Positions 33,011-44,503 of a DNA stretch of 54,990 nucleotides are shown here, in pieces (within the stretch, counting starts at the first letter, position 1; the number at the start of each line of letters is the position of its first letter). A model generated the notes under the pieces. It ran no database searches, was not told the DNA's origin, and worked only from the letters and a program-made list of their open reading frames with translations. Made by a program: the position numbers and the translations under genes. This DNA is from Perkinsus olseni (taxonomy: Eukaryota; Perkinsozoa; Perkinsida; Perkinsidae), in assembly GCA_013115135.1 (NCBI GenBank), contig JABANP010000354.1, positions 1 through 54,990 on the forward strand, given 5' to 3'.

Positions 33011-33847
33011 CTGTGACTAGGGACACGGGCTTCCAGTATCATGGCGACGTTCTCGTCAATGAGGAGCTTTATAGACGCTTCAAGAGCGATGATAGTTTAT
33101 TATCGATCCCTGGGCGAGAGGTGGGAGGCGAAGTCCCTTCTCTTAAGGGGCATCTTTTGGCGCGCCTGGCCGATGCGGAAGGACTACGGAACTTTGAAGA
33201 ATGGTGGATTTTCAAAGATGATCCGTGTGCCGAGACCTTCAGGATTGGAGTTTGGACTGGTGGTTCAGCCGTCACGGGCATAATAGGGTAGGTTGTTATG
33301 CTGCTGCTGCTGCTGCTGGTGGTTTGAGCGTCGCATCTGTCTTCTTCTTCATATAGGTTGGTTGGCCCACACGGATCGATTTGGAGATGACTGTGCCAGC
33401 TGAGGGCTTCAAGATCTCTAGGTTATTAACTAGCCTTCGAAATTACGCCCCGTAAGAATACCCGTCGCTGTCGCGTGTGCTAGTGCGTCGTCGTTCAGGA
33501 AGAAGCAATTGAAATTTGACATTGGTCGTTTGAGGGAGTTGGAGGAGAGGGCGAGGCGCTTCCTGCCGGACCCGGCCCGAAACTGGACCGACGACTACCT
33601 TCTTGATATTTGCGACAAACAGCTGCGCAGCTATTTATCCTACGTCCAAGAGAAGGAGAGACTCCCCTACCCTGACCCCTTCGCTAAGGGTTACGCTGCC
33701 ATGTTCACAACTATCTTCATGTGGCTGGTCGGTGGTGACGGGGGGATTCGAACCCCGGACAGTCTGCCAAGGAATGGGGAGCCACGTTCTCGTTTGAGTT
33801 ATGGAGAGAGTTACATTGACTATTGGAGTAAGGCCAACCGCGAGTGA
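33011..33847 (+). CDS. Unidentified multi-exon protein
   Basis: Exons: about 33011-33288 (FQYHGDVLVNEELYRRFKSD ... EEWWIFKDDPCAETFRIGVW), about 33357-33420 (WPTRIDLEMTVPAEGFKISR), about 33500-33731 (FDIGRLRELEERARRFLPDP, WTDDYLLDICDKQLRSYLSY) and a last piece YIDYWSKANRE ending TGA at 33847. GT/AG borders fit. Between the last two lies an antisense tRNA-like sequence (33732-33810) that happens to stay open. I recognise no family; the aromatic, charged sequence could be an organelle complex subunit, but that is speculation. Confidence 0.5.
33732..33810 (-). repeat. Antisense tRNA-like sequence forming the last intron of the preceding gene
   Basis: On the minus strand it shows CATAACTCAAACGAGAACG (D-arm-like), TGTCCGGGGTTCGAATCCCC (T-arm) and CGTCACC-AC. 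On the plus strand it starts GT (33732 or 33735) and ends in AG. It is in frame with no stop, so it would be translated if unspliced. Confidence 0.6.
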
Positions 33848-34252
33848 GAGCCATCCAAAGGTCACTCGTCGAGAATGTATCCGATAATCTCTTTTTTATC
33901 AATTTGTCATGTGCTGTGCTGTCCTGCCTTGTCCGTGAGTTGCCAGACTGTGGTTTTTGCGTTTTTACCAGGGGAGTTTCTCTGGTAGCGCAGTTTCCTA
34001 GAAGCTAACATGTCCCCACCGACGGGAAGCCTCAGAACGACGGCCGCTTTTTGTGGGTAGGAGCTTCAGTGGTAGTAAATCCAGCGGTGGTTCCGAGTGG
34101 AAAGTGAAAGATGAATATCTTGTGATTTATGGTTATTATGATTTCGTAATTGGTAATCTATCAAAGAATTTCTTCTACATAATGTGACCCATACTTTCGG
34201 TCGAAATCTTCAGAAATTTTGAAAAATAAATCATAAATTTTTTTCCTTTCAG

Positions 34253-34444
34253 ATGAGAAAAACTCGCTCCGAGAAAATTCTGGGCCCCATAAAAGTCTTT
34301 TTCCATGGTCGGCAGTATCTGACCGATTCTGACCGTACTGGTTCTTTACGTCTTTTCAGTCTCCCCGGGGGACTCCGATCGAGCGACGTGGTTGTTGGTA
34401 TCAGGATTTGTAAGACACCCTTCCGGGTTAGACCCATCCCATGA
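34253..34444 (+). CDS. Small open frame after a splice acceptor, unidentified
   Basis: An ATG directly follows a strong pyrimidine-rich acceptor (TTTTTTCCTTTCAG). The 63-residue frame MRKTRSEKILGPIKVFFHGR ... KTPFRVRPIP ends in TGA. It could be a tiny trans-spliced gene or the last exon of an upstream gene. No family recognised. Confidence 0.3.
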   Translation: MRKTRSEKILGPIKVFFHGRQYLTDSDRTGSLRLFSLPGGLRSSDVVVGIRICKTPFRVRPIP

Positions 34445-34699
34445 CGGTCGTGCCAATTAAAGATATTTAAGGTAGTTTTTGCGCGGTTTGAAACGGGCTG
34501 TGGACGGTGCGGGCGCTTTGGTTGCGTGGGGGAAGGAGACGAGCTGGTGATACCTGTGAAGGAAGTTTCGGAGACACCATCATCAGGCCTTTGGAAATAG
34601 ATTTTGTTTGATCGTGGTTATTCGGGATGTTTCTTATCGGGTTCATCCTTCGGCCGTTCTGTTATGTCTCCGTCTGTGGTAGTATTGCTAGGATGTTTT

Positions 34700-34727
34700 G
34701 TATCTTACATGGGTGAACCTAAGATAC
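34700..34727 (+). repeat. GTATCTT hairpin element upstream of the helical-repeat gene
   Basis: GTATCTT at 34700-34706 and AAGATAC at 34721-34727 pair perfectly around a 14-nt loop containing GGGTGAACC. It lies 25 bp before the ATG of the next gene. Confidence 0.65.
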
Positions 34728-34751
34728 CTTGGTTCAGTTCACGGTTCTCAC

Positions 34752-37211
34752 ATGCTGAAAATGACACACCCTCCTCTGCCGGGTCGCCGTCAATGCACGC
34801 GGCATCTCTCCCGGCCGGTCCTCCTTTTCCTTACTCGCTCACGGAAGGGTCCTAGCCGCCGAAAAAATATTCCAAACGTCGCTGCTCATCTTCTTTACAT
34901 CGGTGGTGTCACCAGAAAGTCCGCCCGGAGGCAGTTTCTGAGAGCTTTTGGGGAAGCGAGAAACGGTTTTGGATCGGACGAAAACTCAGCGGTCGGACGA
35001 GCGCTGTCTTGCGTGGTGCCGAGGTTGACTGAGAAGGAGTTGGTTGAAGCGATAAGGGTCGTTGGGGCCCGAAAATTACCGAATAAAAATTTGCGGGAGA
35101 TCCTGGGGAGGCTTCTTAACAGACTCGGAAGTGATGCTGGGCTCTTGGCAGCGACTTGCCGGGCGGTAGAATCTTGTGACCATGTGAAAGACCAGCGTCA
35201 AGCTCAGATATGCATGGAGGCCTTGGCGGTGCATCTGGAGGAGTTGAATTTGCCGGCGATTTCGGCGTTTTGCACTTTGGGAAAATTTCAACCGAAAATG
35301 CTGCTGGCGAACGAGGGCGTTGAAACGACAGCAGAGATGATGACGAAGATGTGTGAAATTGCGCGAAAAAATCCGGAAGCGGATTTCGGAATTTTTCGCG
35401 ACATTATGGTTGCTGCTGGCAGACTGGGGGTTCAGCCGAGCGAGGAGATGCAGCATTTTTTGGCGGTGAAAATTTCAGATGGAATTTCCGAAATTCGAGC
35501 GGTTCGGGAATTACTGCAAATCGCTGATGCGGCTCAGCGGCAAGGTTGTGTTGATTACTGCTTGCTGCATGACGTGGCGAGGGAGGCGGTGAAACTGATA
35601 GAAAAAATGGAAATTGGCCAACTGAGTCATCTGATGGGGATCTTTGCTCGGCAGGAGGTCTACGATGGAGAGTTCCTGGAGAGGGCCCGGGAGAGGCTGT
35701 TGTGTCTTCTTGCGATCCGCGAAAAAGTTGGTATGAGCGGACCGCAGATGCTGAATCTGATGACGGTGGTGTCGCGGCTGAACACTTCGCTTGACCCCGA
35801 GCAGGAGGTTTTGAATCTTTTGTGCATGCGTGCAAAGGAGCTCATACCAACTTTTTCTGAAATTAATATTACTCAACTCCTCCTGGCGGTACAGAAGCGA
35901 CGACCGGTAGTGGGCGAGGCTGTCCATGAACTGATGGACTCGGTGATGAGTCGGGATATCTCGGCCTGGTCGCCCTGCAGCGCGGCGACGACTTTTTGCG
36001 CCCTGTCAAAGTTATCTCATTTTTCGGAAGAACTTGCGGTCACGTGCCTGACGGTTGTAAACAAGAAGGGAGTGTCGAAGTTGGGAGGAGCGCAGAGTCA
36101 GCAGTTGTTGGCGGTATTGAGTCATCACGCGGAGGAGATACCGAAAGGGTTGATGAAGACGGTACGTTGGGAGTATCTTAGGTTGAAGCTTGCGTGAAAT
36201 GGTTGGCAATATCGATCACGAGATCGATTTGCCTTGTGAGCCGCACCCCTGGAGATGCATCGATCAGTTGGTTTTCGAGGAGAAGAATCGTGTCGTTTGA
36301 ATTGATGCCGTCTCGCCTTGTTCATATCAATATCTGTGAGGAATACGAATGCGTATCTTAGGTTGAAGCTGGCATGTTATGGGTTGAATAGATGCTCTTT
36401 TTTTCCTCAGACTTTAAAGGCCCTGGTCGACAACTTTTGCCGTCCCGCCCTCACCAGCGCGCTGAACCAAGTCCAAACGGTCGCGGTCTTGACGGCTTTC
36501 GCCAAGCTCGGCGTTCGACAAGAATTCGCCATCGTGTCTTTGATAAGATCTTTGACCACCGAGGTCGATCACAAAAAAGGCGGAGCGAAGCTGGGGAAGA
36601 ATCTTAGCAGTTTGGGGACCACTTTACCACCGAGAACCTTCGATTTAGCGAGGACGGTGGAAAATTTGACGCTCGAAAATCAGCTAGATCCGGCACATTG
36701 GACGAGTATCCTTGCGGCTGTGGAGGGCCTGTCGGCGTGGAGCCCCTCGACGGCGCATCTTTGCTTGATTCTGAGGTCACTGATGTTACACCACGGTCTG
36801 CAGGGGTTGAGGGCGATCCATATAGCGCAGGCGATGAAGCCTTTCTGCCATAAGGAATGGAGGGATTTGGCGAGCAACGATGTCGTGAGTGAAATAGATG
36901 AGGAGGTTGAGGGCGCCTCGCAGTCGCTGTCGGACGTCAACGGGCAGAGGTTCGATCCCGGCGGCCCGGACTGTTGGCTTGCTGAATTCGGCCACTCTTG
37001 TCTGTCTGCCTTACTTCGACACGAAGTCTATCTGATCAGTACTTGGAGCGTCCTTACTGCCGTGCGGAGCGTCCTGGCGGAGTTTGGAGAAGCTTGCTCG
37101 ATCGAGTGGACACCGGGCGAAGCGGCGTTCCTGCATCGGCTAGCGGTGGTTGAGAGCGAGGAGGCTGCGGCGGATAATCGAGCGAGGTTGATGGTAAAAG
37201 ATGGTATTTGA
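34752..37211 (+). CDS. Large alpha-helical repeat protein, possibly organellar RNA-binding type
   Basis: Two exons (34752-36161 and 36411-37211) join in phase into 736 aa. The N-terminus is rich in Arg and without acids for about 40 residues (MLKMTHPPLPGRRQCTRHLS), compatible with a mitochondrial targeting peptide. The remainder is a string of amphipathic helices with repeating Leu/Ala patterns (QLSHLMGIFARQEVYDGEF, QMLNLMTVVSRLNTS, ITQLLLAVQKRRPVVGEAVH, CSAATTFCALSKLSHF), resembling the degenerate helical repeats of FASTK/heptatricopeptide-type organelle RNA proteins of alveolates. No RAP domain is visible at the C-terminus. The start is the first in-frame ATG. The intron contains two copies of GTATCTTAGGTTGAAGCT. 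Confidence 0.7.
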
Positions 37212-37708
37212 GTTTGACGAGTACATGTTGTTTCGGATGTGTTTCTAGAGTATCTTGGGTTGATGCGTTGTTTCGATGAGGGGCATTCTGAGAGTTGAGG
37301 AATTGTAAGATTGCAAGATTTTGGCTGTTCTTGGTGTGAGATGAGGTTCAGTGGGACGTCTTGTGGATTGATGTAATCGGTACGGTATCGTGGTATCTTT
37401 CAACCTTGAATGTCGGAAGATTCTCTCATTGCTGCCGAGTTTGTCGCAGATATCTTTTCAAGCGCGACTTTGATGGTGAGCTTGAGGGTGTTGTGAGGAT
37501 ACAGAAAATTACGGAAAGATCGTCTGAGGTTCGGAATCATTCTCGAATGCCGCCAGTGGATGCCTCGCTTTCCTCTGAAAAATTTGGAAGCCTCTTCCGG
37601 TACGAAATTTTCCGGCGATAATTTTAAGACGTCGGTAATTTCCGGAATTGCGCTTCGCAAGCAGGTCGTGATGGGCGTTTCCGCTGTCGAGCTGTTGGTA
37701 ATTTTCAG

Positions 37709-40700
37709 GCGCGTGACGAATTTGAGGATTCAATAAGCGGAGCGGAGAGTTTATCGAGTCACTCCATCTTCAGTGTGCCGGATGACGAAGGCCTCGTCTC
37801 ACCGGCCTCGTCAGTCGCGTCGGTATCATCTAACGCTTCCTGCTCTCCAGTGAGGTTCAAGGGTGGGTGTGTCTTTCTTGCTGGTGCCGGAATCTCACGC
37901 GTGGGCCGTTACTTGTTACCAGCCTTCTTAGCTTAGTTGGTAGAGCACCCGCTTAGTAAGCGGGAGGTCGTCGGTTCAACTCCGGCAGAAGGCTTTTAGC
38001 TCTCGCTCTTGGAATTTCATAACAAGACCTTTTATAAGGGATATTCTCATCGATCGAGAATGGAGGAAGTTCGATACGGGAATAGAGAAGGATATTTCCG
38101 AGTGGTTAAAACTTTCTTCTTAGGTGTTCTCCCAAGTTGCGGAAGATGTAGTCGCAGCGGTGTGCCGAAATTCGGAGTAAGCTTTGCGGCGAAGTGGGTG
38201 TTGCCGGATTTCTCGCTTGCTCAGGGAACTGATCGATTGTGTGGAGGCCCTTGAAAGCTTTCCGGGTGAGTGCTCCCAGTTCACACCTACTGGAGTTACT
38301 GTTCTCCCGCTCAGGTTGCCAGACAGAGACTGACTCTATTCACTCGGAGTCCTCAGTGAGTTCGCGCGTTTTATGGCGGCGGGAGTTTTTCTCACAGGTC
38401 TTTGAGGAGATGAATCTCGAGGATGTTGTTGATCGTTCAGTCGAGGCTTGTTTTACTGTGGAGTAAGCTCAGAGACTGCTGGGCAGGCGGTGGATAGATC
38501 GCGGGTTCGATCCCGGCGGGCGACATTCTATTCGTGTTCTCAGGCGCGAGTCTATACCAAGTGACGGGGAGGAGAGTGTTCTATCGAATAGTGAAGGTGA
38601 GTCGATCGAACGAGCGTTTTGCAGAAGGCAGTGTTGGTGTCAGATTACGATCGGCTTCATGAAGACCTGGCGGAAAAATTGGTGAGAAGATACGCCTTGT
38701 TGGGATTGAACCTGCGACTCCCGTGATGGATACTGAACGTTCTCCATGCTCAGCTAAGAGGAGTTCTCGAGCTTGCTATGGAGGAGTCGTGCTCTGGGTG
38801 CGAGCCCACGATAGAAGATAGACAATCAGAAGTCGGATCGAGCGGAGCAAACAGCAGTAAGCCGTGCTCGCCGAAGATTTTCAAGTCGTTTTGTTCAGGC
38901 CATCACACCGTTGCTGAAGTTACTACACCAGTGAACACACCACGCCTTGATGTGGGGTCATTTGTGTTGTTTTAACTCGGGTTAAAACGTTCTGGTCAGA
39001 TCGCTACGAAGCAAGCATCGATGTATGCAATGTTTGGTCTACCGACGGAGGTGGTCAAAAGTGAAGAAAACGTCGCTCCTTTCGGGTTGGTAAAGGTTGA
39101 CGAAAATGCGAAACATGAATCGTTTCGCTCCGCTAAGGCTCCAGAGTCCCAAGAGGAGGTTCAGAGATAACCAGTTGCTCAGTCTTACGCCGATCGCCGC
39201 AGCGACAGGAGTTGCTCACGTCCGTCAAGGGCGGAATACTGAGAAAGGTATCGGACTCTTTGGAGAGTGTGATAGCCTTTCTTCAACCTAAGATACGTTG
39301 GATGGTAGTGGAAGCAGCGCTCTGCGGTGTCTACGACAGGAGGTCCATCGGCTAGAGGAGAAGATTTTGGGTCTGCGGCAAAGGTGGGACGACTGCGGGA
39401 CGGAGTGTGTGCTATTAGTTTCGACTGTACAGGAATAATTGTTGTAAAATCGTTGCCATTGGGAATCGAACTCGCGACCTGCTTCTGAGGATTTCTCGCG
39501 CATGCTTCCACTCGTCCACTCATTAAACGACTAACCCATCATGAATCGGAAGAATCTGTTTCAGCACGAAAGAGTGGAAATCGATCACTCGGGCGAGCGC
39601 GTCCGTTTGTCCTCATTCATGCTTGCATCGGATATCCTAGGTTGAAGGAAGGAGAAGTCAATGTTGCCGACGAGGGGGAAATAACGGAGGCAGAAGATCT
39701 CTCGACCGAAGGAGGAGAGTACGAGAGTTTAACTCGATTCTTCATAGTCGTGACAATCTCGCTCGCCCGAGTGATCGATTTTAGGGAGGCTGAGGCGAAG
39801 CGCCAGCTTGTTAAGGAGAAGTTGTGGCTAAGGAATGCCCGGGAGATTTTGCAGAGGTGAGAAAAATGCGTTGTGAAAATTGGGAGATTCTCACCGGCCT
39901 GGCCGAGCTTGTATCAGGAGTTAAGGATCCTGAGTGGTATCTTATGTATCTGTTTTACTCAGGCATGAAAGGATATGCGAAGATCTGCACGCCACACAGC
40001 GGCTGCATCGCGAAGAAACAGCGGCATTTGCCACTGTTATCGCTATAGGTGAGTAGTCGGGTCGGGAACCTACAGTGTTAACCTAACACTCAAATAACTC
40101 CGATAAACAGAGTGTAGAAGAGAGAAACTGAATGAATAGGAAAGCGGGACGAAGCTTTTTGTGGTGACTTATTGCAGGTCGTAATCCTAGAGAAGCATGA
40201 GCAACTTGTTCCCGTTGTGATCGATGCTGCAGAAAATTGGACCGAACTCAGTCGTAGGCTTGATACTGACTGAGGAAGTTGCCCGAGGGAGCGCTCGAGA
40301 GCGATACTCGTCGTATACTCGCGGGCTTAGGGCGGCAAAACAGCCAAGAATTGATGAGAAACCGAACAGCAATTTTGCTTTGTGACCGTTGAAGTATAGC
40401 TGGAGAACACCCATGCTAGAGGGTCAGCGCTGATACACAGCTGCACGGTCTGCAGACCCAGAAAACTCGTCCCGAGTAAAAATCGTAGGCTTTACACGAG
40501 CGTCCAGAAAATAGCCCGGAGAGCACTCGAGAACGATAGATGTCAATAAGTGTGACGCCGAGCATCACTATAATGCAACCTTGTTGCTTTTTCCAATGCT
40601 CACAAGACAATTTCCCTTTGACGGGCCGGTAACAATATCATCGGGATAATGCGCTCTAGCGTCACGCTGTAAAGGACGACACAGTAGAAACTTGAAATCT

Positions 40701-41352
40701 GAGACGACTACTGTGCGGTAAAGCCCTATGCCTGCCGACCTAACGTGCTCTGACCGAGGTGTTCAGGACGATTACAGATTGTTATTTTTTGCCACCTCAC
40801 AATCAATTGGAAATTCTCAATGTCTCAACCTCTCGGCAGTCGTAGGAAAATCGCCAGAGCTTTTCTGATGTCTGAAATTTGCGCGGAATTGCAAGGATTT
40901 CGAGCGGCGTAAAATTCCATTTTCCGGTCAGAGCGAGAGAGGTTGGAGAGCCTGCTGGAGCGGTCGGCGGGTTTGAAAACGATGATTGAATTCCAGCGAG
41001 AAGAACACGCCAAATTCATGGCGTTCGTTGATCAACCTAAGATACGCCGCGCGAGTGAGGCTGCGCAATTTCCGTCGCTTTGATCCGATTCCCGTCAGAA
41101 TCTTCACGGCAACGACCGGGGAGAGAATCTCGAGTAAAAACGCGAAAGGCTTTACTTGAGGGCTGCTTCGCCGTGTAGGAGAAGGTCTTGCATTCTTGGG
41201 TGCACTTGCGTTTTCTCAACGCAGATAGTTCTTCACATAGCAAGATCTCGGCCGTCCTGAGTCGGAAATTGAGCGGTCGAACGAAAGCGAAACTCAAAGC
41301 GGAGATGGAGTCGCACGTCGAAAGGATGACGCGATTTCCTCGCCACCTGTAA
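37709..41352 (+). CDS. Unidentified Ser-rich/coiled-coil protein, many exons (model incomplete)
   Basis: Well-supported exons: 37709-37849, 38124-38176, 38225-38265, 38315-38355, 38398-38462, 38544-38596, 38632-38681, 38754-about 38935 and about 38999-39160. All from the first through the 38754 exon join in phase. Products include ESLSSHSIFSVPDDEGLVSP, VFSQVAEDVVAAVCRNSEEL, VFEEMNLEDVVDRSVEACFT and ENVAPFGLVKVDENAKHESF. Further right, coiled-coil-like exons (VHRLEEKILGLRQRW near 39340; REAEAKRQLVKEKLWLRN near 39785; RLESLLERSAGLKTMIEFQR near 40950) lead to LKAEMESHVERMTR and a stop at 41352, but I could not connect these with certainty. The VF..EDVV unit occurs twice, suggesting internal duplication. 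The start and the family are unknown. Confidence 0.5.
37922..37993 (+). tRNA. tRNA-Thr (AGT anticodon)
   Basis: 72-nt cloverleaf: acceptor GCCTTCT/AGAAGGC, D-arm GCTTAGTTGGTAGAGC, anticodon stem CCCGC/GCGGG with loop TTAGTAA (anticodon AGT), T-loop TTCAACT, and a TTTT run just after. It sits in sense orientation inside an intron (37850-38123) of the unidentified gene. Confidence 0.93.
38463..38543 (+). repeat. Intron with a sense tRNA-like 3' half
   Basis: The 81-nt intron contains CGCGGGTTCGATCCCGGCGG (T-arm-like) in the sense direction, unlike most others in the window. No complete cloverleaf. Confidence 0.5.
38682..38753 (-). repeat. Intron with an antisense tRNA-like sequence
   Basis: The 72-nt GT-AG intron read on the minus strand has TTAGCTGAGCATGGAGAACG (D-arm-like, running slightly into the exon) and GTCGCAGGTTCAATCCC (T-arm-like). 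Confidence 0.5.
39452..39520 (-). repeat. Antisense tRNA-like sequence
   Basis: The minus strand shows GTGGACGAGTGGAAGCATGC (D-arm-like), CGCGAGTTCGATTCCC (T-arm-like) and AATGGCAAC followed by GATTTT. The plus strand has GT eight bases before GGAATCGAAC. Confidence 0.5.
40485..40620 (-). repeat. Dispersed repeat of about 150 bp (copy 2)
   Basis: Inverted relative to 20755-20909. Shared landmarks are GGCTTTACACGAGCG at one end and CAAGACAATTTCCCTTTG at the other. A shorter related unit lies just upstream (40240-40340). Confidence 0.55.
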
Positions 41353-42035
41353 GGAATCTTTCGACTCCGTGATGAGCCAGCTTCAACCTGCTATGACCAG
41401 ATACGCGGCGATACCGGAATTTCCGAGAACGCACGGCCTGGTGTGAAGTACCGCTTTTGCGGATTTTTTTTGGTGTGGTTGTTCCTCGGATATGACGTGT
41501 TAGCGTTATAATCAAGAAATCATATGTTTTGATTCTTCTCATGGTCGACCTAAGATTCCTATTTGTCATCATCGGAGTATACTCGGTAGATGATCTGCAG
41601 AACCGAGGGCCTCCTCGTGAGTCGAGTGCGTGATGGGGTCGTAGCCTCGTCCACAGTGTGGGAAGCGATGCACTTCTGAGAATTTCCCTCCTCAGGCCGT
41701 CCGCAGTCTGGCGGGACGCGAGGCGTGAAAATAGTATTTGCAAAATACGGTTTGACGTTGTCCAGGCACTAGACTCTAGTACTAGTGATGTATTATCGAA
41801 CTTTTCATCTGTGATTGTGATTATTTATCTCGGTGGCTCCACAATTTTTAATCTCAATCTGACAGAGTGAAGCTTGAATTAAACCCTCCAGGATCTTCCT
41901 GGTTATGGGTTTATCCGAGTTACACGACCCTAGGCGTTCAACCTGTAGCCAGACGAACGAGATTGTTCAAGTCGCACAAAGCGGAAGTTTGTGAAATATT
42001 CCGCGCAAACCAGCAATTTCTTCGTTTAATAGGAT

Positions 42036-42117
42036 GATTGTGAAACTCAGAATAGAATCTGGTCTTGATTTTTTCACGTAAAATTCGGCTCCAGAATCGA
42101 TTGTAAGTTTCAGAATT
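42036..42117. mobile_element. Foldback (MITE-like) element, copy 2
   Basis: Same inverted arms and AT-rich centre as 29930-30014, in the opposite orientation. It lies 20 bp upstream of the family 1 member d start codon. Confidence 0.6.
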
Positions 42118-42136
42118 GGTGTATTGAACACCCTTA

Positions 42137-43083
42137 ATGGAGTGCATAGTACCAATAACACTGTTTGCCCTTGCCGGGGCCTCCTCCCTGGAAAATTTCT
42201 CCCTGTCCCCGGGAGTGTATGTCACTGAGGACGATCTGCGTGGTGGGCATTGCATAAGCATGGAGGTGCACCAGAATGAAACACTACAGTTGAAAATGGT
42301 CACGGAGGGCGGGGTGACTATCACTTCGCCGATTTTGGAAGCTTATCTCTCTCGGAATGCTTGCCACACCCTTTCTCCCCCGCTCGGAACCAACAGAGGC
42401 TTCGGACAGTTCTGTGGAAAGTTCAACAAATTGTTTGGAACGCACATAAACAGCTACTCGTTGCAGTTGTGCCGAAGAGAGGGTATATTGTATCTTGAGT
42501 ACGAGAACGAAAGTGTCAGACTGTATCGCTCTGGTGATGCGAAGAGCAGAGATTTAGCACACATCGATCAACAGAAAAATGTTCTGTGAGAATCGGAGGG
42601 AAAGGATGCTCCGTCAGTAAAGAAGAGACGTCAAGACGAGCACTCTTATGTTGAAAGAAAAACGGAGGGAAAAGATGCTCCGTCAGTGAAGAAGGGACTT
42701 CAAGACGAGCACTCTCATGCTAAGAGAAAAACGGAAAGGAAAGATGCTCCGTCAGTGAAGAAGAGACATCAAGAAGTCAGGCAGATGCTCCTCCCAGTTG
42801 AGGGCTCGTATTTGGGACAGTGGAAGTCCGAGCTCCGCATAAGCCTAGAAGTATGTGAAGTTTCCGCGGCTTTCTCCTTCAACGGTGAACGACCGTGGGC
42901 GGCGTCGAATGTTTCCGAGTTGACGAGTACACCATCGAGGACTCGAGGGCTTTCCACTGGGCTTTTGCGGAGGCCGCAGGGATTGTCCCTAGCCCGGCCT
43001 TGGTGGAGATCTGTCCGTCTTCCGGGTCGGGAGTGGAGATCTTCATTGGTGGAGAGATGGTGAAATTAGAGCGTGCAGGATGA
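42137..43083 (+). pseudogene. Family 1 secreted protein, member d (broken)
   Basis: Begins with a signal peptide MECIVPITLFALAGASS and the diverged family motif FSLSPGVYVTEDDLRGG, and ends SSGSGVEIFIGGEMVKLERA, but is interrupted. An in-frame TGA (42587-42589) follows QQKNV, just before a basic region made of three tandem units with KDAPSVKKRRQDEHS-type sequence. A frameshift lies near 42890 (GERPW / GGVECFRVDEYTIED). A short GT-AG intron over the TGA was tested and breaks the frame. The breaks could be real decay or assembly error. Confidence 0.65.
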
Positions 43084-43108
43084 TGATGATGATGATGATG
43101 ATGATGTT
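43079..43108 (+). repeat. GAT/ATG trinucleotide microsatellite
   Basis: About nine GAT units directly after the family 1 stop region. A shorter version lies in the 3' flank of each other family 1 gene. Confidence 0.85.
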
Positions 43109-44233
43109 CATGATGTATTTGTTATGATGTGATGTAGATTGATCGATTGTGTTGAGTCGGAGAGATATTCCACTACTGATGGGATGCCGACTATCATCAT
43201 ACAGATAGTATTCTTAATGACGTCCGTGCGGGGTATTAGAAAACGGAAAGATAATGGCAGGAAAGAAGTGAGGATCCGCAAGGCCTTTCATTAACGGTTT
43301 ACTGTTCATACAGATCGCCAACACGCCACCACCGCTGGCGAGCTGCGACGAAGTGATGGAGCGCAACGCAGAGACTGTGAGGAGGAGATTGTCGAGTCTG
43401 TCTGATGTCGGAGAGCTCAGCCCATCACACAGAGCCGCTGCTGCCGGTCATCATCGTTCGTATTTTACCCGTCTCTTTGGTGTAGTTGTTGTAACATTGG
43501 TGGTGATTATGGCGGGAAGATATCTTTCTAGAAAATTACGATTGTTTTATTTATTGCATTTCCGTAAAGAAGATTTTGAATCCTGAATGAGGGGAAATTA
43601 CTTCTATCAGGTTTGGAATCACGCGTTGGGTTGGAAGTCGAAGCTTGCTTATCACGAATTATAAGATTCGCATAGCTCAGGCATCTTGATCATCATCGTC
43701 GAGGCGATTGGCGGAGTATACACCATCAAAGGCTCGAAAGCGAATGTTCGGAGTAACATATTGGGCGTAGCATAAAAAGAGCGGTTCCCAGCAGCGTCAA
43801 ACGTGTGGTAGGAGGGTCTGCCTGCCCGTCTTGTCGGCCAGTCTTTTCAGCTGCGATGGATCGATTGCCCCTTGTGCTGAGAGACGTGGCGATTGTACCA
43901 TGTACAGCACGATAGATGAGGAAAGCTTGAATCGAGTCGATTGCTCGCTCTATTGATGTGTAAATTGACTCCGTTTCGTGACCGGAGAGAATCGCAGCGA
44001 TAGTGAGAACACGCACGACTACACCATTTCCAGACCTACTTAATAAAACCCCAGCAGAGCAATTCAATAAAGCCCAGACCAAATTTGTAAAACCCCAAAG
44101 CAATTTAATTTTATGAAAGACCAATTAAGTAGAGCCCAACAAAATCACTAACAAGTACGGAAAAACTCACAGCGTCAGCCTACATGAAGTGAGCCCTCGG
44201 TATCCTACAGATCGCAGAAAAAGTTTAATCGTT

Positions 44234-44503
44234 ATACAATCCCGCTTTGCTACGCACTCGTGTAAACTCAAGACCGCAGAACTCATGGGCGGAGAAGGCA
44301 GAATTGCTACTTGGGTAGCTGCCGAGCACGACGTGCTACCAGAAACCTTGTACGACGCAAGGGCTAACCGGAAGTAGGTGTTGATGGTTAACGGAGGTGG
44401 TAATCCGCATCTGCTAAACGCCCTCCGGAACCAGACACCAAACCAGTAGCCCTCTGTACACGAAGATAGTGTGAGACAGCTACCCACACCGATCACTCAG
44501 CCC
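44234..44503 (+). repeat. 270-bp direct repeat, unit 1
   Basis: Nearly identical (a few mismatches) to 44731-45000; offset exactly 497 bp. The arrangement recalls split direct repeats of DIRS/Ngaro-type elements. Confidence 0.9.

Noticed and set aside
34698..34751. Longer N-terminus for the helical-repeat gene
   Set aside because: Needs a TTG start and reads through the GTATCTT hairpin; the ATG at 34752 is preferred.
42586..42620. A 32-nt intron removing the in-frame TGA of family 1 member d
   Set aside because: GT and AG exist, but splicing shifts the frame away from the KDAPSVKK repeat, and it would be unusually short.
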